Source: Dyella_B sp036746095
Lineage (GTDB): Bacteria; Pseudomonadota; Gammaproteobacteria; Xanthomonadales; Rhodanobacteraceae
DNA length: 64,000 nucleotides
Direction: 5' to 3'
Assembly (NCBI RefSeq): GCF_036746095.1
Contig: NZ_DAIOEU010000017.1
Span: forward strand, 11,013-75,012
Shown here one piece after another: positions 10,753-18,966 of this stretch. The notes beneath the pieces were generated by a model that did not search any database, was not told the DNA's origin, and saw nothing but the letters and a program-made list of their open reading frames with translations. Position 1 is the first letter of the stretch; each line of letters starts with the position of its first letter. A program made the position numbers and the translations under genes.

Positions 10753-11247
10753 CTAGCGCCACAAATCCAGCAAGATGCCCTGCTCGCCCTCCACCGGGTC
10801 CGATGCTGGCGCCGGCAACCGCCGGATGCGCTCCAGCGCCGCCTCATCCGCCATCGTCTTGCACAGGTCCCAATCCTGCCCCGGCGGATAAGCGCCTACC
10901 GCAAGAAAATGCTTGTCGGTCCTGACGCTGCAATGCCCCACGCCCGCGGGCAACACCAGCACGTCGCCCTCGCTCACTTCCACTTCCCTGCCGCGTGGGC
11001 CGCCCAGCATCAGGCGCGCATGGCCGCCGGCAAAGCCGAGCGCCTCGTGCGCGGTGGTGTGATAGTGGTGATAGCCATAGACACCGTCGCGCCAGCGCGC
11101 TTGCCAACCGTTGCGCGCGAACAGCGCCTCCATGTCCTTGGCGCCTATCGATTCGCCCGCCACGGCCTGCCGGTACAGCACCGCCGGGAAGCGCGGGTTG
11201 TTCGGCATCCAGGCGTTTTTCTCCAGTAGAAAGGTTTCGATCTGCAC
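10753..11247 (-). CDS. Cupin-domain protein (YjlB-like)
   Basis: This 164-residue protein has a single cupin barrel. 'YHHYHTTAHEALGFAGG' gives the first metal-binding motif with several His and a Glu, and 'EGDVLVLPAGVGHCSV' the second. It resembles the YjlB group of uncharacterised cupins. The start is GTG 11247, three bases after the stop of the small proline-rich gene upstream, so the two are probably cotranscribed. Function unknown; metal-dependent enzyme or sugar-binding protein are both possible. Confidence 0.85.
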   Translation of the reverse strand: MQIETFLLEKNAWMPNNPRFPAVLYRQAVAGESIGAKDMEALFARNGWQARWRDGVYGYHHYHTTAHEALGFAGGHARLMLGGPRGREVEVSEGDVLVLPAGVGHCSVRTDKHFLAVGAYPPGQDWDLCKTMADEAALERIRRLPAPASDPVEGEQGILLDLWR

Positions 11248-11250
11248 GGC

Positions 11251-11415
11251 TCAGCCCGATGATGACGACGAAGGATACGGTTTCTTGCGTGGAACGTTCT
11301 GGGGTTCGTGAGGGGTCTTGGAGTCCGGTTCCTGCTGGTGCTGCTTGTTGGGTTCCGGTCGCTGTTCGGGATAGCCGGAGTTGTGCGGCGGCTGGGTGCT
11401 TGGACGCTCTTCCAT
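11251..11415 (-). CDS. Small proline-rich hydrophilic protein
   Basis: A 54-residue frame (MEERPSTQPPHNSGYPEQ...) rich in Pro, Gln, Glu and Ser, with a poly-Ser end. No signal peptide or membrane segment is seen. It lies three bases before the cupin gene, which supports it being real. It is probably disordered; I do not recognise a family. Confidence 0.5.
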   Translation of the reverse strand: MEERPSTQPPHNSGYPEQRPEPNKQHQQEPDSKTPHEPQNVPRKKPYPSSSSSG

Positions 11416-11615
11416 CGTTGGATCACGCGTTAATGGGGAAGGTGCGAAAACTTTGCACCATGGCACTGCGTTCGAGCGTGAACATCTGCCGCGCCGATGC
11501 TGATGCCGCCGTCATGCTGATGACTGCGCGCCAACAAAGCCGGAATTTACGGCTTCTCCATGCGCACATCACAGGCGAAGTAGCAGCATGCCCTCGCTAT
11601 CGTGGAGGACATCTC

Positions 11616-11801
11616 ATGGCATCGCACGACCGTAAAGATTCGCCTCATCCATCCGACGGCAGCGCGCAACGCGCGGAAAGCCAGGAAGCGCGCGAGCGGC
11701 GCAAGCGGCACGAGAGCGAGAACCACGACCACGCCCTGGAAGAAACCTTTCCCGCCAGCGATCCGGTATCCGCCTTCGTGCCGAGCAAGAGCCCCGATTG
11801 A
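11616..11801 (+). CDS. Small hydrophilic protein with ETFPASDP motif
   Basis: This 61-residue protein is very rich in charged residues and His, and ends with 'HALEETFPASDPVSAF', a C-terminal motif that recurs in many small uncharacterised proteobacterial proteins, often in stress-related clusters. GGAGGA at 11604-11609 is 6 bases before the ATG, an excellent ribosome-binding site. It is convergent with the oxidase subunit IV gene, with nine bases between the stops and a weak hairpin (GATTGA/TCAATC) spanning the junction. Function unknown. Confidence 0.75.
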   Translation: MASHDRKDSPHPSDGSAQRAESQEARERRKRHESENHDHALEETFPASDPVSAFVPSKSPD

Positions 11802-11810
11802 AACGCTCAA

Positions 11811-12113
11811 TCAATGCAAGGCCGCGTGCAGCAGTGAGCGGGTGAAGTAATCACCCAGCGTCAGCGCCACCAGGATCAACGGCCACGCAAAGGCCAGGAT
11901 GGCAATCATCCGCAGCGCCGGATGCCCGCTCTTCAGCCGCATGAACACCACCATCACCAACAGAGCCTGGCTCACCGCCACGCTTGCGGTAATCGCCAGC
12001 ACCCACCAGCCAAGCGGCACGCGGGACAAGCCCGCGGAAAGGGCAAGCAAGATCAGCAAGCCGGCCAGCACCAGCAACTGGCTGCGCAAGCTGGGAATTT
12101 CCTGCTGCGTCAT
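11811..12113 (-). CDS. ctaF: Cytochrome c oxidase subunit IV
   Basis: This 100-residue membrane protein has three transmembrane helices and matches the prokaryotic subunit IV of haem-copper oxidases (LLLVMVVFMRLKSG-type second helix). It is the last gene of the act-cox operon. The start ATG 12113 overlaps the TGA of subunit III by four bases (ATGA). It is probably an assembly or stability subunit of the oxidase. Confidence 0.85.
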   Translation of the reverse strand: MTQQEIPSLRSQLLVLAGLLILLALSAGLSRVPLGWWVLAITASVAVSQALLVMVVFMRLKSGHPALRMIAILAFAWPLILVALTLGDYFTRSLLHAALH

Positions 12114-12763
12114 CCCGCGCTCCCCACCAGATAAAAGGCCGGGTAGACAAAGATCCACACGATATCGACCAGGCTCCAGTACAAACCGGTGATTTCGATC
12201 GGCGTGTGGTACTGCGCGCAAAATGAGCCACGCCAGGTGCGCCACGCCATGATCAGCAGCAACACCACGCCAATCAGCACGTGCAGGCTGTGAAAGCCGG
12301 TGGTCACGTAGTAAAGGCTGAAGAACAATTCCATCTCATGCGCGCTCGGCCCTTGCTGCAGGTAGCGGATGCCGGGTATCAAGCCTTCCTTGAATTCGTC
12401 GTGATACTCCATGCCGTGCAGCACCAGGAACGCCACGCCGAGCAAACTGGTCACCAGCAGCAACACCGCGCTTTGACGCGCCTTGTTCAACTGGATCTGC
12501 CGCAACGCGATCGCCGAAAGGCAACCGCTGGTCAGCAAGATCGCCGTTTCCGCCGTGCCCATCGGGAAATCCAGATGCGAACTGCCTTCGACGAACGCCA
12601 GCGGAAAACGCCAGCGGCAAACCACGTACGCCGCAAACAGCACGCCAAAGAACAGCACTTCCGTGGCAATGAACGCCCACATGCCGAGCATGGCGGCTTC
12701 TTTCTGCTGGGGTGCATCGTCGAATTGCTGCTGCACCGCCGCTGCTGGCATGGACGCATTCAT
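12110..12763 (-). CDS. ctaE: Cytochrome c oxidase subunit III
   Basis: This 217-residue subunit has five to seven transmembrane helices and the family signature 'GMWAFIATEVLFFGVLFAAY' near the N-terminus, followed by 'YYVTTGFHSLHVLIGV' and 'YWSLVDIVWIFVYPAFYL' at the C-terminus. It stabilises subunit I. Its ATG overlaps the TGA of subunit I by one base (TGATG). Confidence 0.95.
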   Translation of the reverse strand: MNASMPAAAVQQQFDDAPQQKEAAMLGMWAFIATEVLFFGVLFAAYVVCRWRFPLAFVEGSSHLDFPMGTAETAILLTSGCLSAIALRQIQLNKARQSAVLLLVTSLLGVAFLVLHGMEYHDEFKEGLIPGIRYLQQGPSAHEMELFFSLYYVTTGFHSLHVLIGVVLLLIMAWRTWRGSFCAQYHTPIEITGLYWSLVDIVWIFVYPAFYLVGSAG

Positions 12764-14379
12764 CAGTCGTGGTAATCGTATGGGTCGGTAGTCACCACCG
12801 GCGTTTCATGGAAATTGTGTTCGGGCGGCGGTGAAGCGACGGTCCATTCCAGGCCGGTTGCGCGCCACGGATTCGGCCCCGCCGGCTCGCCGCGAAACAA
12901 CGAATGGCCCAGGTAGAACAGTGGCATCAGATACGACACGGCAAGGATCAGCGCGCCGATCGAGGAAATCACGTTGAGCTCCTGGAACTGCGGCAAATAC
13001 TGGTGATACCGCCGCGGCATGCCCTCGTAGCCCAATATGTATTGCGGAAAGAAGGTCAGGTTGAAGCCGACGAACATCAGGATCGCCGCCAGCCTGGCGA
13101 TGTTTTCCGAATACATGCGCCCGGTGGCCTTCGGCCACCAGTAGTGGATGCCCCCCAGGTACGCCATCACCGAGCCGCCGACCATGATGTAGTGGAAGTG
13201 CGCCACCACGAAGTAGGTGTCGGTCAGGTTCACGTCCAAGGCCACCGCCGCGAGGAACAAACCGGTCATGCCGCCCAGGGTGAACAAACCGACGAAGCCG
13301 AGCGCATAGATCATCGGTGCATGAAAATGGATGTCGCCCTTGTACAGCGTGGCCAGCCAATTGAACACCTTGATCGCCGATGGCACCGCCACCACGAAAC
13401 TGAGAATGGAAAATACGATGCCGGCATACATCGACTGCCCGGCCACGAACATGTGATGCCCCCACACCAGGAAACCGATGAAGGCAATGCCGAACATCGA
13501 CCAGGCCATGAACTTGTAGCCGAAGATGCGGCGACGCACGCCATTGCAGATCAACTCGCTCGCCACGCCCATCGCGGGCAGGATCATGATGTATACGGCC
13601 GGATGCGAATAGAACCAGAAAAAATGCTGGAACAGGATCGGATCGCCGCCCAGCGCCGGGTCGAAAATCCCCACGCCGGCCAGCCGTTCCAGCCCGATCA
13701 GCGCCAGCGTCATCGCCAGCACCGGTGTGGCCAGCATCATCACCACGCTGGTGGCGTACATCGCCCATACGAACAACGGCAGGCGATACCAGTGCATGCC
13801 CGGCGCACGCATCGTGTGCGTGGTCACGATCAGGTTCATGCCGGTAAGGATGGTGGAAAAGCCGACCACGAACACACCCACCACGGCGAGAATCACGTTG
13901 GTGTTGGAAAACATGGTCGAGAACGGCGTATAGAACGTCCAGCCCGTGTCCACCCCGCCGAGCACCAGGGTAGCGGCGGTAAACAAACCCCCGATCATGT
14001 AGAGGTACCAGCTGAACAGGTTCAAGCGCGGAAACGCCATGTCGCGCGCACCGATCATGATCGGCAACAGGAAATTGCCCATCGTCGATGGAATGGACGG
14101 GATCAGGAAAAACCACACCATCACCACGCCGTGGAAGGTAAAGGTCTTGTTGTAGGTTTCCGCCGAAAGCAGGCGGCCGTCGGGATGGATCAGCGTGAGC
14201 CGGATCAATGTCGCCGCCGCGCCGCCCATGAAGAAGAACGCGGTGATCGCGATGGTGTACAGGATCGCAATGCGCTTGTGGTCGCGCGTGCTCAGCCATG
14301 ACCAGAGCGTGCGGCCACCTTCGACCAGGTAGCCGGAGCCCATCGATTCGATGTCGGCGGTAGTGGCTGCTGCGTTCAT
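12763..14379 (-). CDS. ctaD: Cytochrome c oxidase subunit I, A2-type
   Basis: This 538-residue subunit holds the haem a and haem-CuB centres that reduce oxygen and pump protons. The haem ligand is in 'FTFHGVVMVW', the CuB ligands in 'WFYSHPAVYI' and 'WGHHMFVAG', and the last haem His in 'VAHFHYIMVGG'. 'YSHPAV' instead of 'GHPEV' marks the A2 subfamily, in which a Tyr-Ser pair replaces the D-channel glutamate. That matches oxidases known to partner with alternative complex III, such as Rhodothermus caa3. The start ATG 14379 has GGGAGA upstream; a longer frame reaches into a repeat and is rejected. Confidence 0.97.
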   Translation of the reverse strand: MNAAATTADIESMGSGYLVEGGRTLWSWLSTRDHKRIAILYTIAITAFFFMGGAAATLIRLTLIHPDGRLLSAETYNKTFTFHGVVMVWFFLIPSIPSTMGNFLLPIMIGARDMAFPRLNLFSWYLYMIGGLFTAATLVLGGVDTGWTFYTPFSTMFSNTNVILAVVGVFVVGFSTILTGMNLIVTTHTMRAPGMHWYRLPLFVWAMYATSVVMMLATPVLAMTLALIGLERLAGVGIFDPALGGDPILFQHFFWFYSHPAVYIMILPAMGVASELICNGVRRRIFGYKFMAWSMFGIAFIGFLVWGHHMFVAGQSMYAGIVFSILSFVVAVPSAIKVFNWLATLYKGDIHFHAPMIYALGFVGLFTLGGMTGLFLAAVALDVNLTDTYFVVAHFHYIMVGGSVMAYLGGIHYWWPKATGRMYSENIARLAAILMFVGFNLTFFPQYILGYEGMPRRYHQYLPQFQELNVISSIGALILAVSYLMPLFYLGHSLFRGEPAGPNPWRATGLEWTVASPPPEHNFHETPVVTTDPYDYHD

Positions 14380-14451
14380 GAGGTTCTCTCCCAACCATTT
14401 GCCTGCACCGCATTTGCGAAGCGTGTATCCCGACGCTTGCCACAATCTGCC

Positions 14452-14525
14452 ACCTCCCCTACGGCAGTAGAGCCTGCCCCGGACTTGAGCCGGGGGGAGC
14501 GGACCGTCTCTCGCGGTGACAAGGA
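14452..14525. repeat. Dispersed repeat inside the cox operon (family B relative)
   Basis: The segment contains CCTCCCCTACGGCAGTAGAG and then CCCCGGACTTGAGCCGGGG, an inverted repeat. AGTAGAGCCTGCCCCGG is shared with the element at 36210-36243. It lies between the subunit II and subunit I genes and is the only long gap between cox genes. Confidence 0.65.
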
Positions 14526-14544
14526 TGCGCTACGACTTGCCCAT

Positions 14545-15495
14545 CTAACGCTGTGCATGCTCCCCCTCCTGCTGCGAAGGCCCCGCCTCCAACGACTTGA
14601 TGTAAGCCAGCAACGCCAGGACATCCTCTTCATCGATGCGCGACTGATACGTCGGCATGATCGGCGCATACCCCGCCACCCGTTGCGTGTTCGGCAGCAT
14701 GATCGCGTCATGCAGATAGCGGTCGTCTGCCGTCACCGTGGGACCATCGGCCAGCTTTACGCGGCTTTGGTACAAGCCACGCAAATCCGGCGCACGAATG
14801 CCGGAACCCGGGTCGTGGCAACCGCTGCAGCCGAATTGCACGAACAGTTGCCGTCCCTGTTTTGCCGGCGGCAACGCCGTGCTCTCGTCGAGCCACCGCC
14901 GGTAATCCTCGCGCGAGACGACTTTCACCGTGCCCGTCATCGCCGCATGGTCAGTGCCACAGTATTCCGAACACAGCAGCGGGTAGCTGCCCAGCTTCGT
15001 CGCGGTGAACCACAACGCGGTATAGCGTCCCGGCACGACGTCCTGCTTCACCCGGAAATCCGGAACATAGAAACTGTGGATCACATCCTGCGACGTCATG
15101 ATCAAGCGCACCGGCACGCCCAGCGGCACGTGCAGCACGTCGATCTCGCGCCGCCCGTTGGGGTGCTGCACTTTCCACATCCACTGCTTGGCGACGACGT
15201 AGATCGGCTTGGCGTCGGCCGGCGGCGTGCGCAGCAAGGTCCACAGATTGATGCTCCATGCGAACATGCCGACGAACAGCAGGAACGGAATCAGCGTCCA
15301 GCTGATTTCCAGGCCGAACTTGGTGCTCTGCCGTCCTTCGCGATTGGCATCGCTGCCGTGCCGGTACTTGATGCAAAACCAGAACATCACCACGAAGACG
15401 CCGAGCGCCACCGCGCCGCACAGCACCAGCATGGCATCGAACATGCGGTCGATCGGCACGGAAAAATTGGATGCTTCCGGCAGCGACCTGATCAT
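14545..15495 (-). CDS. ctaC: Cytochrome c oxidase subunit II with cytochrome c domain
   Basis: This 316-residue subunit has two N-terminal transmembrane helices, a CuA cupredoxin domain and a C-terminal cytochrome c domain, which makes it a caa3-type subunit. CuA ligands are visible in 'CSEYCGTDHAAM' (Cys about 175 and 179). The haem c motif is CSGCH near residue 222, with a distal Met candidate in the MPTY segment. It receives electrons and passes them to subunit I. The start ATG 15495 overlaps the SCO stop by four bases. Confidence 0.95.
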   Translation of the reverse strand: MIRSLPEASNFSVPIDRMFDAMLVLCGAVALGVFVVMFWFCIKYRHGSDANREGRQSTKFGLEISWTLIPFLLFVGMFAWSINLWTLLRTPPADAKPIYVVAKQWMWKVQHPNGRREIDVLHVPLGVPVRLIMTSQDVIHSFYVPDFRVKQDVVPGRYTALWFTATKLGSYPLLCSEYCGTDHAAMTGTVKVVSREDYRRWLDESTALPPAKQGRQLFVQFGCSGCHDPGSGIRAPDLRGLYQSRVKLADGPTVTADDRYLHDAIMLPNTQRVAGYAPIMPTYQSRIDEEDVLALLAYIKSLEAGPSQQEGEHAQR

Positions 15496-16286
15496 GGCGA
15501 CGCTCCCGGATGCCGCCGCAGCAGCATGAACATTCCCAGCAACAGGACCACAAAACCGATGCCCAAGCCCTGCATGATGCGCGTGATCGTCACCGTGTAC
15601 CGCCCGGTGGCCGGATCGTAGCCGCAACACAGCAGCACCAATTGATCGACCATGCTGCCGAGCGTGTGATGCGATGCCGCCACCACCGCCAGGCGCAAGC
15701 TCTGCGGCACGTAGTTCACGCCCATCAGATACTGATTGACCCGGCCATCCGCCGTGGCAATCACCAGGCCCGCGGGATGTGCGTACTGGTCAAGCCGCGC
15801 ATCGTAGAAGTAGTGGTAGCCGATCGCGCCGGCCAGCGCATCGATCGATGCCTTGCCGCCGACCAGGACATGCCAGGCGGCTGCATCCGCGTCGCCTTGC
15901 ATGTTCGCGATCATGCGTTGCTTGCTCGCCGCAGCGGCAGGCGTATCGCGTGGATCGATGCTGACGAACAGCACGCTCACATCGCTACCGGGTCGCAACC
16001 TCGACTGCGCAATCGCATGCGCGAGGCCCTGCTCCGCCACATCGCACAGATTGGGGCAGCGGAAATAGCCGAGCATCAGCAAGGTCGGGCGTCCATCCAT
16101 CCATTGTTGCAGGCTTGCCGTCTTGCCGGATGCGTCGGTGAACGTCGCCGCCATCGGCAGCGCGGCTCCAAGCTTCTGCTGGAAATCGGCCCGCGCCGTG
16201 AGATGCGGCGGCGGTGGCGGCGCCGTTTCGGCAGCGCATAACCAGCACGCCAGCAACAACAGCAATGCGCGCGAAAGCCGGCTCAT
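15492..16286 (-). CDS. SCO1/SenC copper chaperone
   Basis: This 264-residue protein has an N-terminal signal (ALLLLLACWLCAAE), a thioredoxin-like SCO domain with the copper-binding CxxxC motif in 'FRCPNLCDV', a distal His in the 'DQYAHPAGLVI' region, and a C-terminal transmembrane helix. SCO proteins load copper into the CuA site of subunit II, which is encoded immediately downstream. The start ATG 16286 overlaps the stop of the small membrane protein gene; upstream in-frame starts add an unlikely Ala-rich leader. Confidence 0.9.
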   Translation of the reverse strand: MSRLSRALLLLLACWLCAAETAPPPPPHLTARADFQQKLGAALPMAATFTDASGKTASLQQWMDGRPTLLMLGYFRCPNLCDVAEQGLAHAIAQSRLRPGSDVSVLFVSIDPRDTPAAAASKQRMIANMQGDADAAAWHVLVGGKASIDALAGAIGYHYFYDARLDQYAHPAGLVIATADGRVNQYLMGVNYVPQSLRLAVVAASHHTLGSMVDQLVLLCCGYDPATGRYTVTITRIMQGLGIGFVVLLLGMFMLLRRHPGASP

Positions 16287-16636
16287 GGCGACGAACTCCC
16301 GTTTTCTGGCCTGGACGCAGCCTGCTTCCGCACCAGCAGCGCCATCGCGCGTTCGATCGGGATATGCGCCGTGCGATGGCTTGCATCGGTCCAGCCGTAG
16401 GTAGTGAGCTGCTGCGTCTGCAAGTGGTATTGCGCGATGCGATCCGCCGGCGGGTTGACCTGCAGGCGCGGCTGCGGCGGCAGCGCCGGCGGCGGCAGGT
16501 TGAGCGTGCGCGAATGCACGTGCTGCCATAACACGTACATCCCGTACAGGATCACCACGAACAACACCACGAACAAGCCGCCCAGCTTGTGCAGGGCCGG
16601 CGCATCGATGCGATGCGGCTCATGCGCCCTGCCCAT
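16283..16636 (-). CDS. Small membrane protein of the act-cox operon
   Basis: This 117-residue protein has one N-terminal transmembrane helix (LGGLFVVLFVVILYGMYVLW) and a proline-rich periplasmic part ending in Ser-Pro residues. AAGGAGG lies 7 bases before the ATG at 16636, which decides the start; a start at 16657 would overlap actF more. It lies between actF and the SCO gene, so it probably belongs to the respiratory complex or its assembly. I do not recognise a named family. Confidence 0.8.
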   Translation of the reverse strand: MGRAHEPHRIDAPALHKLGGLFVVLFVVILYGMYVLWQHVHSRTLNLPPPALPPQPRLQVNPPADRIAQYHLQTQQLTTYGWTDASHRTAHIPIERAMALLVRKQAASRPENGSSSP

Positions 16637-17711
16637 CGCGCACCCTCCTTCTTTCATGCAGGCCCGCGCGATAGCGCATGGCGCAGAATCCCAGGAGGCC
16701 GATGCAGATCAAAGGATCGGTCCAGTACAACGTAACGCCCTGCAAAGCGCCGCTGGGCAGCACCAGCCAGATCAGGTTGAGCCACTGCGCAAACAGGCTG
16801 ACCACGGCGACGATGCGCAAGGCGCGCAGCGAGGTTTTCACCTTGCCGAGCAGCAGCGCGAAGAACGGTATGCCCAGGCCCAGGCACGCCACCATCACCC
16901 CCAGCCACCACCAGCCGGTGAGCAGGCGCGGCGCATACCAGGCGGTTTCCGCCGGCAAATCCGCCACCCAGCTGGTGAGATAGTCAATGAAACTGACGTA
17001 GGCCCAACCGAGCACCATCACCAGCATCAAGTTGCCGAAATCGCGCAACAGGCGCGGCGGCGCATCGTTGGCCTGAACATCACGCGCCAGATGCATCAAC
17101 ACCGCCAGCGCAAAGGCGATCAGCAACTGGCTGGTGAACAGCAGCAAGCCAATGTCGGTGGTGTGCCAGTGCGGCACCAGCGACATCACCCAGTCCACCG
17201 CTGCCAGCGTGACGGTCAGCAACATCGCCACCAGGCTGCCCGCGGCGAAACGCGGCTGCAGCGCCCGGCCGTTGCCCGTGGCGCACATCACGCCGTACGC
17301 CATCCACGCCCAGATCGCGAACACCACCAGGGTGCGAACGATCAAGCCCGGTGCATTGAGATACCAGCGCTGGTGATCGAGATAAGGATCATCCACCGGC
17401 TCCGTCCGCAGCCATGGAAACAACACGTGCATGCCGACCAGCAGCGGAATTACCGCCAACGCGGCGTAAGGCAGCAACCGCGTTGCCGCCAGGCATTCAT
17501 TGCCAAGCCGCACGCCCCATGCACCGCCGGTCAGCGCGTGGATCATCATCAGCGTCATGCTGCCCAGCACCACGCCGAGCACGAACAGCCAGCTGGCCAG
17601 ATATACGAACAAGGCGTGGCGCATATGGCCGACGGCGAAGAAAAAGCCCACCAGTAGCAGCGCCAGGGCCACCCCTGTTCCCACCAGGCTGGAAAGCGTC
17701 GTGCGCGTCAT
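16620..17711 (-). CDS. actF: Alternative complex III membrane subunit ActF
   Basis: This 363-residue polytopic protein has about ten transmembrane helices and no cofactor motifs. It is related to ActC/NrfD-type quinol-interacting subunits, with the pattern 'LTGGAWGVRLGNECLAATRLLP' in the N-terminal third. ActF and ActC form the membrane core of alternative complex III, which oxidises quinol in place of cytochrome bc1. It overlaps actE by four bases and the next gene by 17. Confidence 0.93.
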   Translation of the reverse strand: MTRTTLSSLVGTGVALALLLVGFFFAVGHMRHALFVYLASWLFVLGVVLGSMTLMMIHALTGGAWGVRLGNECLAATRLLPYAALAVIPLLVGMHVLFPWLRTEPVDDPYLDHQRWYLNAPGLIVRTLVVFAIWAWMAYGVMCATGNGRALQPRFAAGSLVAMLLTVTLAAVDWVMSLVPHWHTTDIGLLLFTSQLLIAFALAVLMHLARDVQANDAPPRLLRDFGNLMLVMVLGWAYVSFIDYLTSWVADLPAETAWYAPRLLTGWWWLGVMVACLGLGIPFFALLLGKVKTSLRALRIVAVVSLFAQWLNLIWLVLPSGALQGVTLYWTDPLICIGLLGFCAMRYRAGLHERRRVRDGQGA

Positions 17712-18436
17712 GGCGAGTTCGCCCCGCCTGCGCCGAGTGCATGCAGGTCTTGCGGCGACAATTGATCGGCTGGTGTGTTCTGGCTGAGCTGCAGCGCGCG
17801 AATGTAGGCGACGATGGCCCAGCGGTCATGCTCATTCACGCGGCCGGCAAAGGGATACATCACGCCGTAGCCATCGCTGATGGAGCGTTCCAATTCCGCA
17901 TCCGATGCATGCAGCAGTTGCGGATCCAGATACGACGGCGGCTTTGGAAAACCACGCTGCACGATCATGCCGTTGCCCGCACCGGTCAGGCCGTGGCAGG
18001 CGGCGCAGTAGATCTCGTAGCGGTTCTGGCCGCGTTGCACGAATGCCAGCGTGATGGGATAGGGGTTGCCGTTCGACGACGTGGCCGGCGCGGGTTCGAT
18101 GTGCCCCAGGCGTCCGCTGGATGGACCGGCCAGCTCGCCTTGCGCGATGGGAATGCTGCCTTCGGGCGGACGCCTGGCGGCCCTGCCATCGGCGAACAGG
18201 GGGCTGGGCGAGCCGGGTTTGTACTTGGCCTGGTTGTACATGTCGTGCATGGCGCGCTCGCAGCCGCTTAGGAGGAAGGCCATGCACAGCACAAGCAAAT
18301 ACCGCAGGCATGCCGAAGCGGAAACTGCTCCCTCCCCTACTGCCGCAGGGGAGGGAGCTGATCCTGCCAAACGAAAGCTTTCCAGCAGCTGGGATGAAGT
18401 GTGCTTCGAAGGTATTTTTTTGGCGCTCAGTCTCAC
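17708..18436 (-). CDS. actE: Monohaem cytochrome c lipoprotein ActE, with repeat-derived leader
   Basis: The mature part is a monohaem cytochrome c of alternative complex III (haem motif CAACHG) with an N-terminal lipobox LLSGC. The annotated start is a GTG at 18436 that overlaps the actD stop (GTGA). The first about 43 residues are unlike a signal peptide and are partly encoded by a family B repeat (18326-18369), and only then comes the hydrophobic signal LRYLLVLCMAFLLSGC. Either the protein has an unusually long N-terminal leader or translation starts at a non-ATG codon (CTG or TTG) just before the signal; an ATG seven codons before the cysteine is too close. See findings. Confidence 0.85.
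   Translation of the reverse strand: MRLSAKKIPSKHTSSQLLESFRLAGSAPSPAAVGEGAVSASACLRYLLVLCMAFLLSGCERAMHDMYNQAKYKPGSPSPLFADGRAARRPPEGSIPIAQGELAGPSSGRLGHIEPAPATSSNGNPYPITLAFVQRGQNRYEIYCAACHGLTGAGNGMIVQRGFPKPPSYLDPQLLHASDAELERSISDGYGVMYPFAGRVNEHDRWAIVAYIRALQLSQNTPADQLSPQDLHALGAGGANSP
18326..18369. repeat. Family B repeat inside the actE 5' end
   Basis: CTCCCTCCCCTACTGCCGCAGG followed by GGAGGGAGCTGATCCTGCC; GGGAGCTGATC is shared with the element at 48949-48990. It is in frame with actE and lies between the GTG start and the signal peptide codons. Confidence 0.7.
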
Positions 18437-18966
18437 ACCGCCACCTCATCCACCTGCACCGCACCCAAGCCTTGCAACATCTCCCGCAACCGCGACGTAT
18501 CCCCCTCTTCCATCCGCACCACCAGCACGAACCTATCCTGGCTTGCCCGCCCGAACCGCTCGACGTTGAACACCGGGTGATAGAACTTCGGCAACCGATT
18601 GCCGGCCAGCATCGCCAGCACACCCGCCGCGGCGGCCAACAGGAACGTCATCTCCAGCGCGGAAGGAATGAAGGCCGGCCAGCTGGCAAATGGACGTCCA
18701 CCTACGCGAATCGGGTAATTCAGCACAGCCGCGATGTATTGCATTACCAGCATGCCGACGAAGCCGATGGCGCCACCCGCAAACGTCACCAGCGGTATGC
18801 AGTTGCTGCCAATGCCCAGCGCGTCGTCCAGCTCCTCCACCGGGAACGGCGTGAACGCCTCGATGCCTTCGTAGCCGGCCCCGCGTAGCGTGCGCACGGC
18901 ATGCACCAACGACTCGGGCGTTTCGAAAAACGCCATGCAACCGTAGCGTTTCTGTTCCTTCGCCAT
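18433..18966 (-). CDS. actD: Alternative complex III subunit ActD (DUF3341)
   Basis: This 177-residue protein has the DUF3341 plan of ActD: an N-terminal 'FFETPESLVHAVRTLRGAGY' ferredoxin-like segment, two transmembrane helices, and a C-terminal soluble part. ActD is a membrane subunit of alternative complex III without cofactors. The ATG at 18966 overlaps the actC stop by one base (TGATG); a GTG three bases upstream is also possible. Confidence 0.92.
   Translation of the reverse strand: MAKEQKRYGCMAFFETPESLVHAVRTLRGAGYEGIEAFTPFPVEELDDALGIGSNCIPLVTFAGGAIGFVGMLVMQYIAAVLNYPIRVGGRPFASWPAFIPSALEMTFLLAAAAGVLAMLAGNRLPKFYHPVFNVERFGRASQDRFVLVVRMEEGDTSRLREMLQGLGAVQVDEVAV

Noticed and set aside
9370..11229. 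A 619-residue plus-strand frame spanning the DUF4142, SDR and cupin region
   Set aside because: It crosses three real minus-strand genes with known families and has no recognisable domain.
12904..14301. A 465-residue plus-strand frame opposite cytochrome oxidase subunit I
   Set aside because: The minus-strand oxidase has all haem and copper ligands. The plus frame is His/Gln/Arg-rich shadow.
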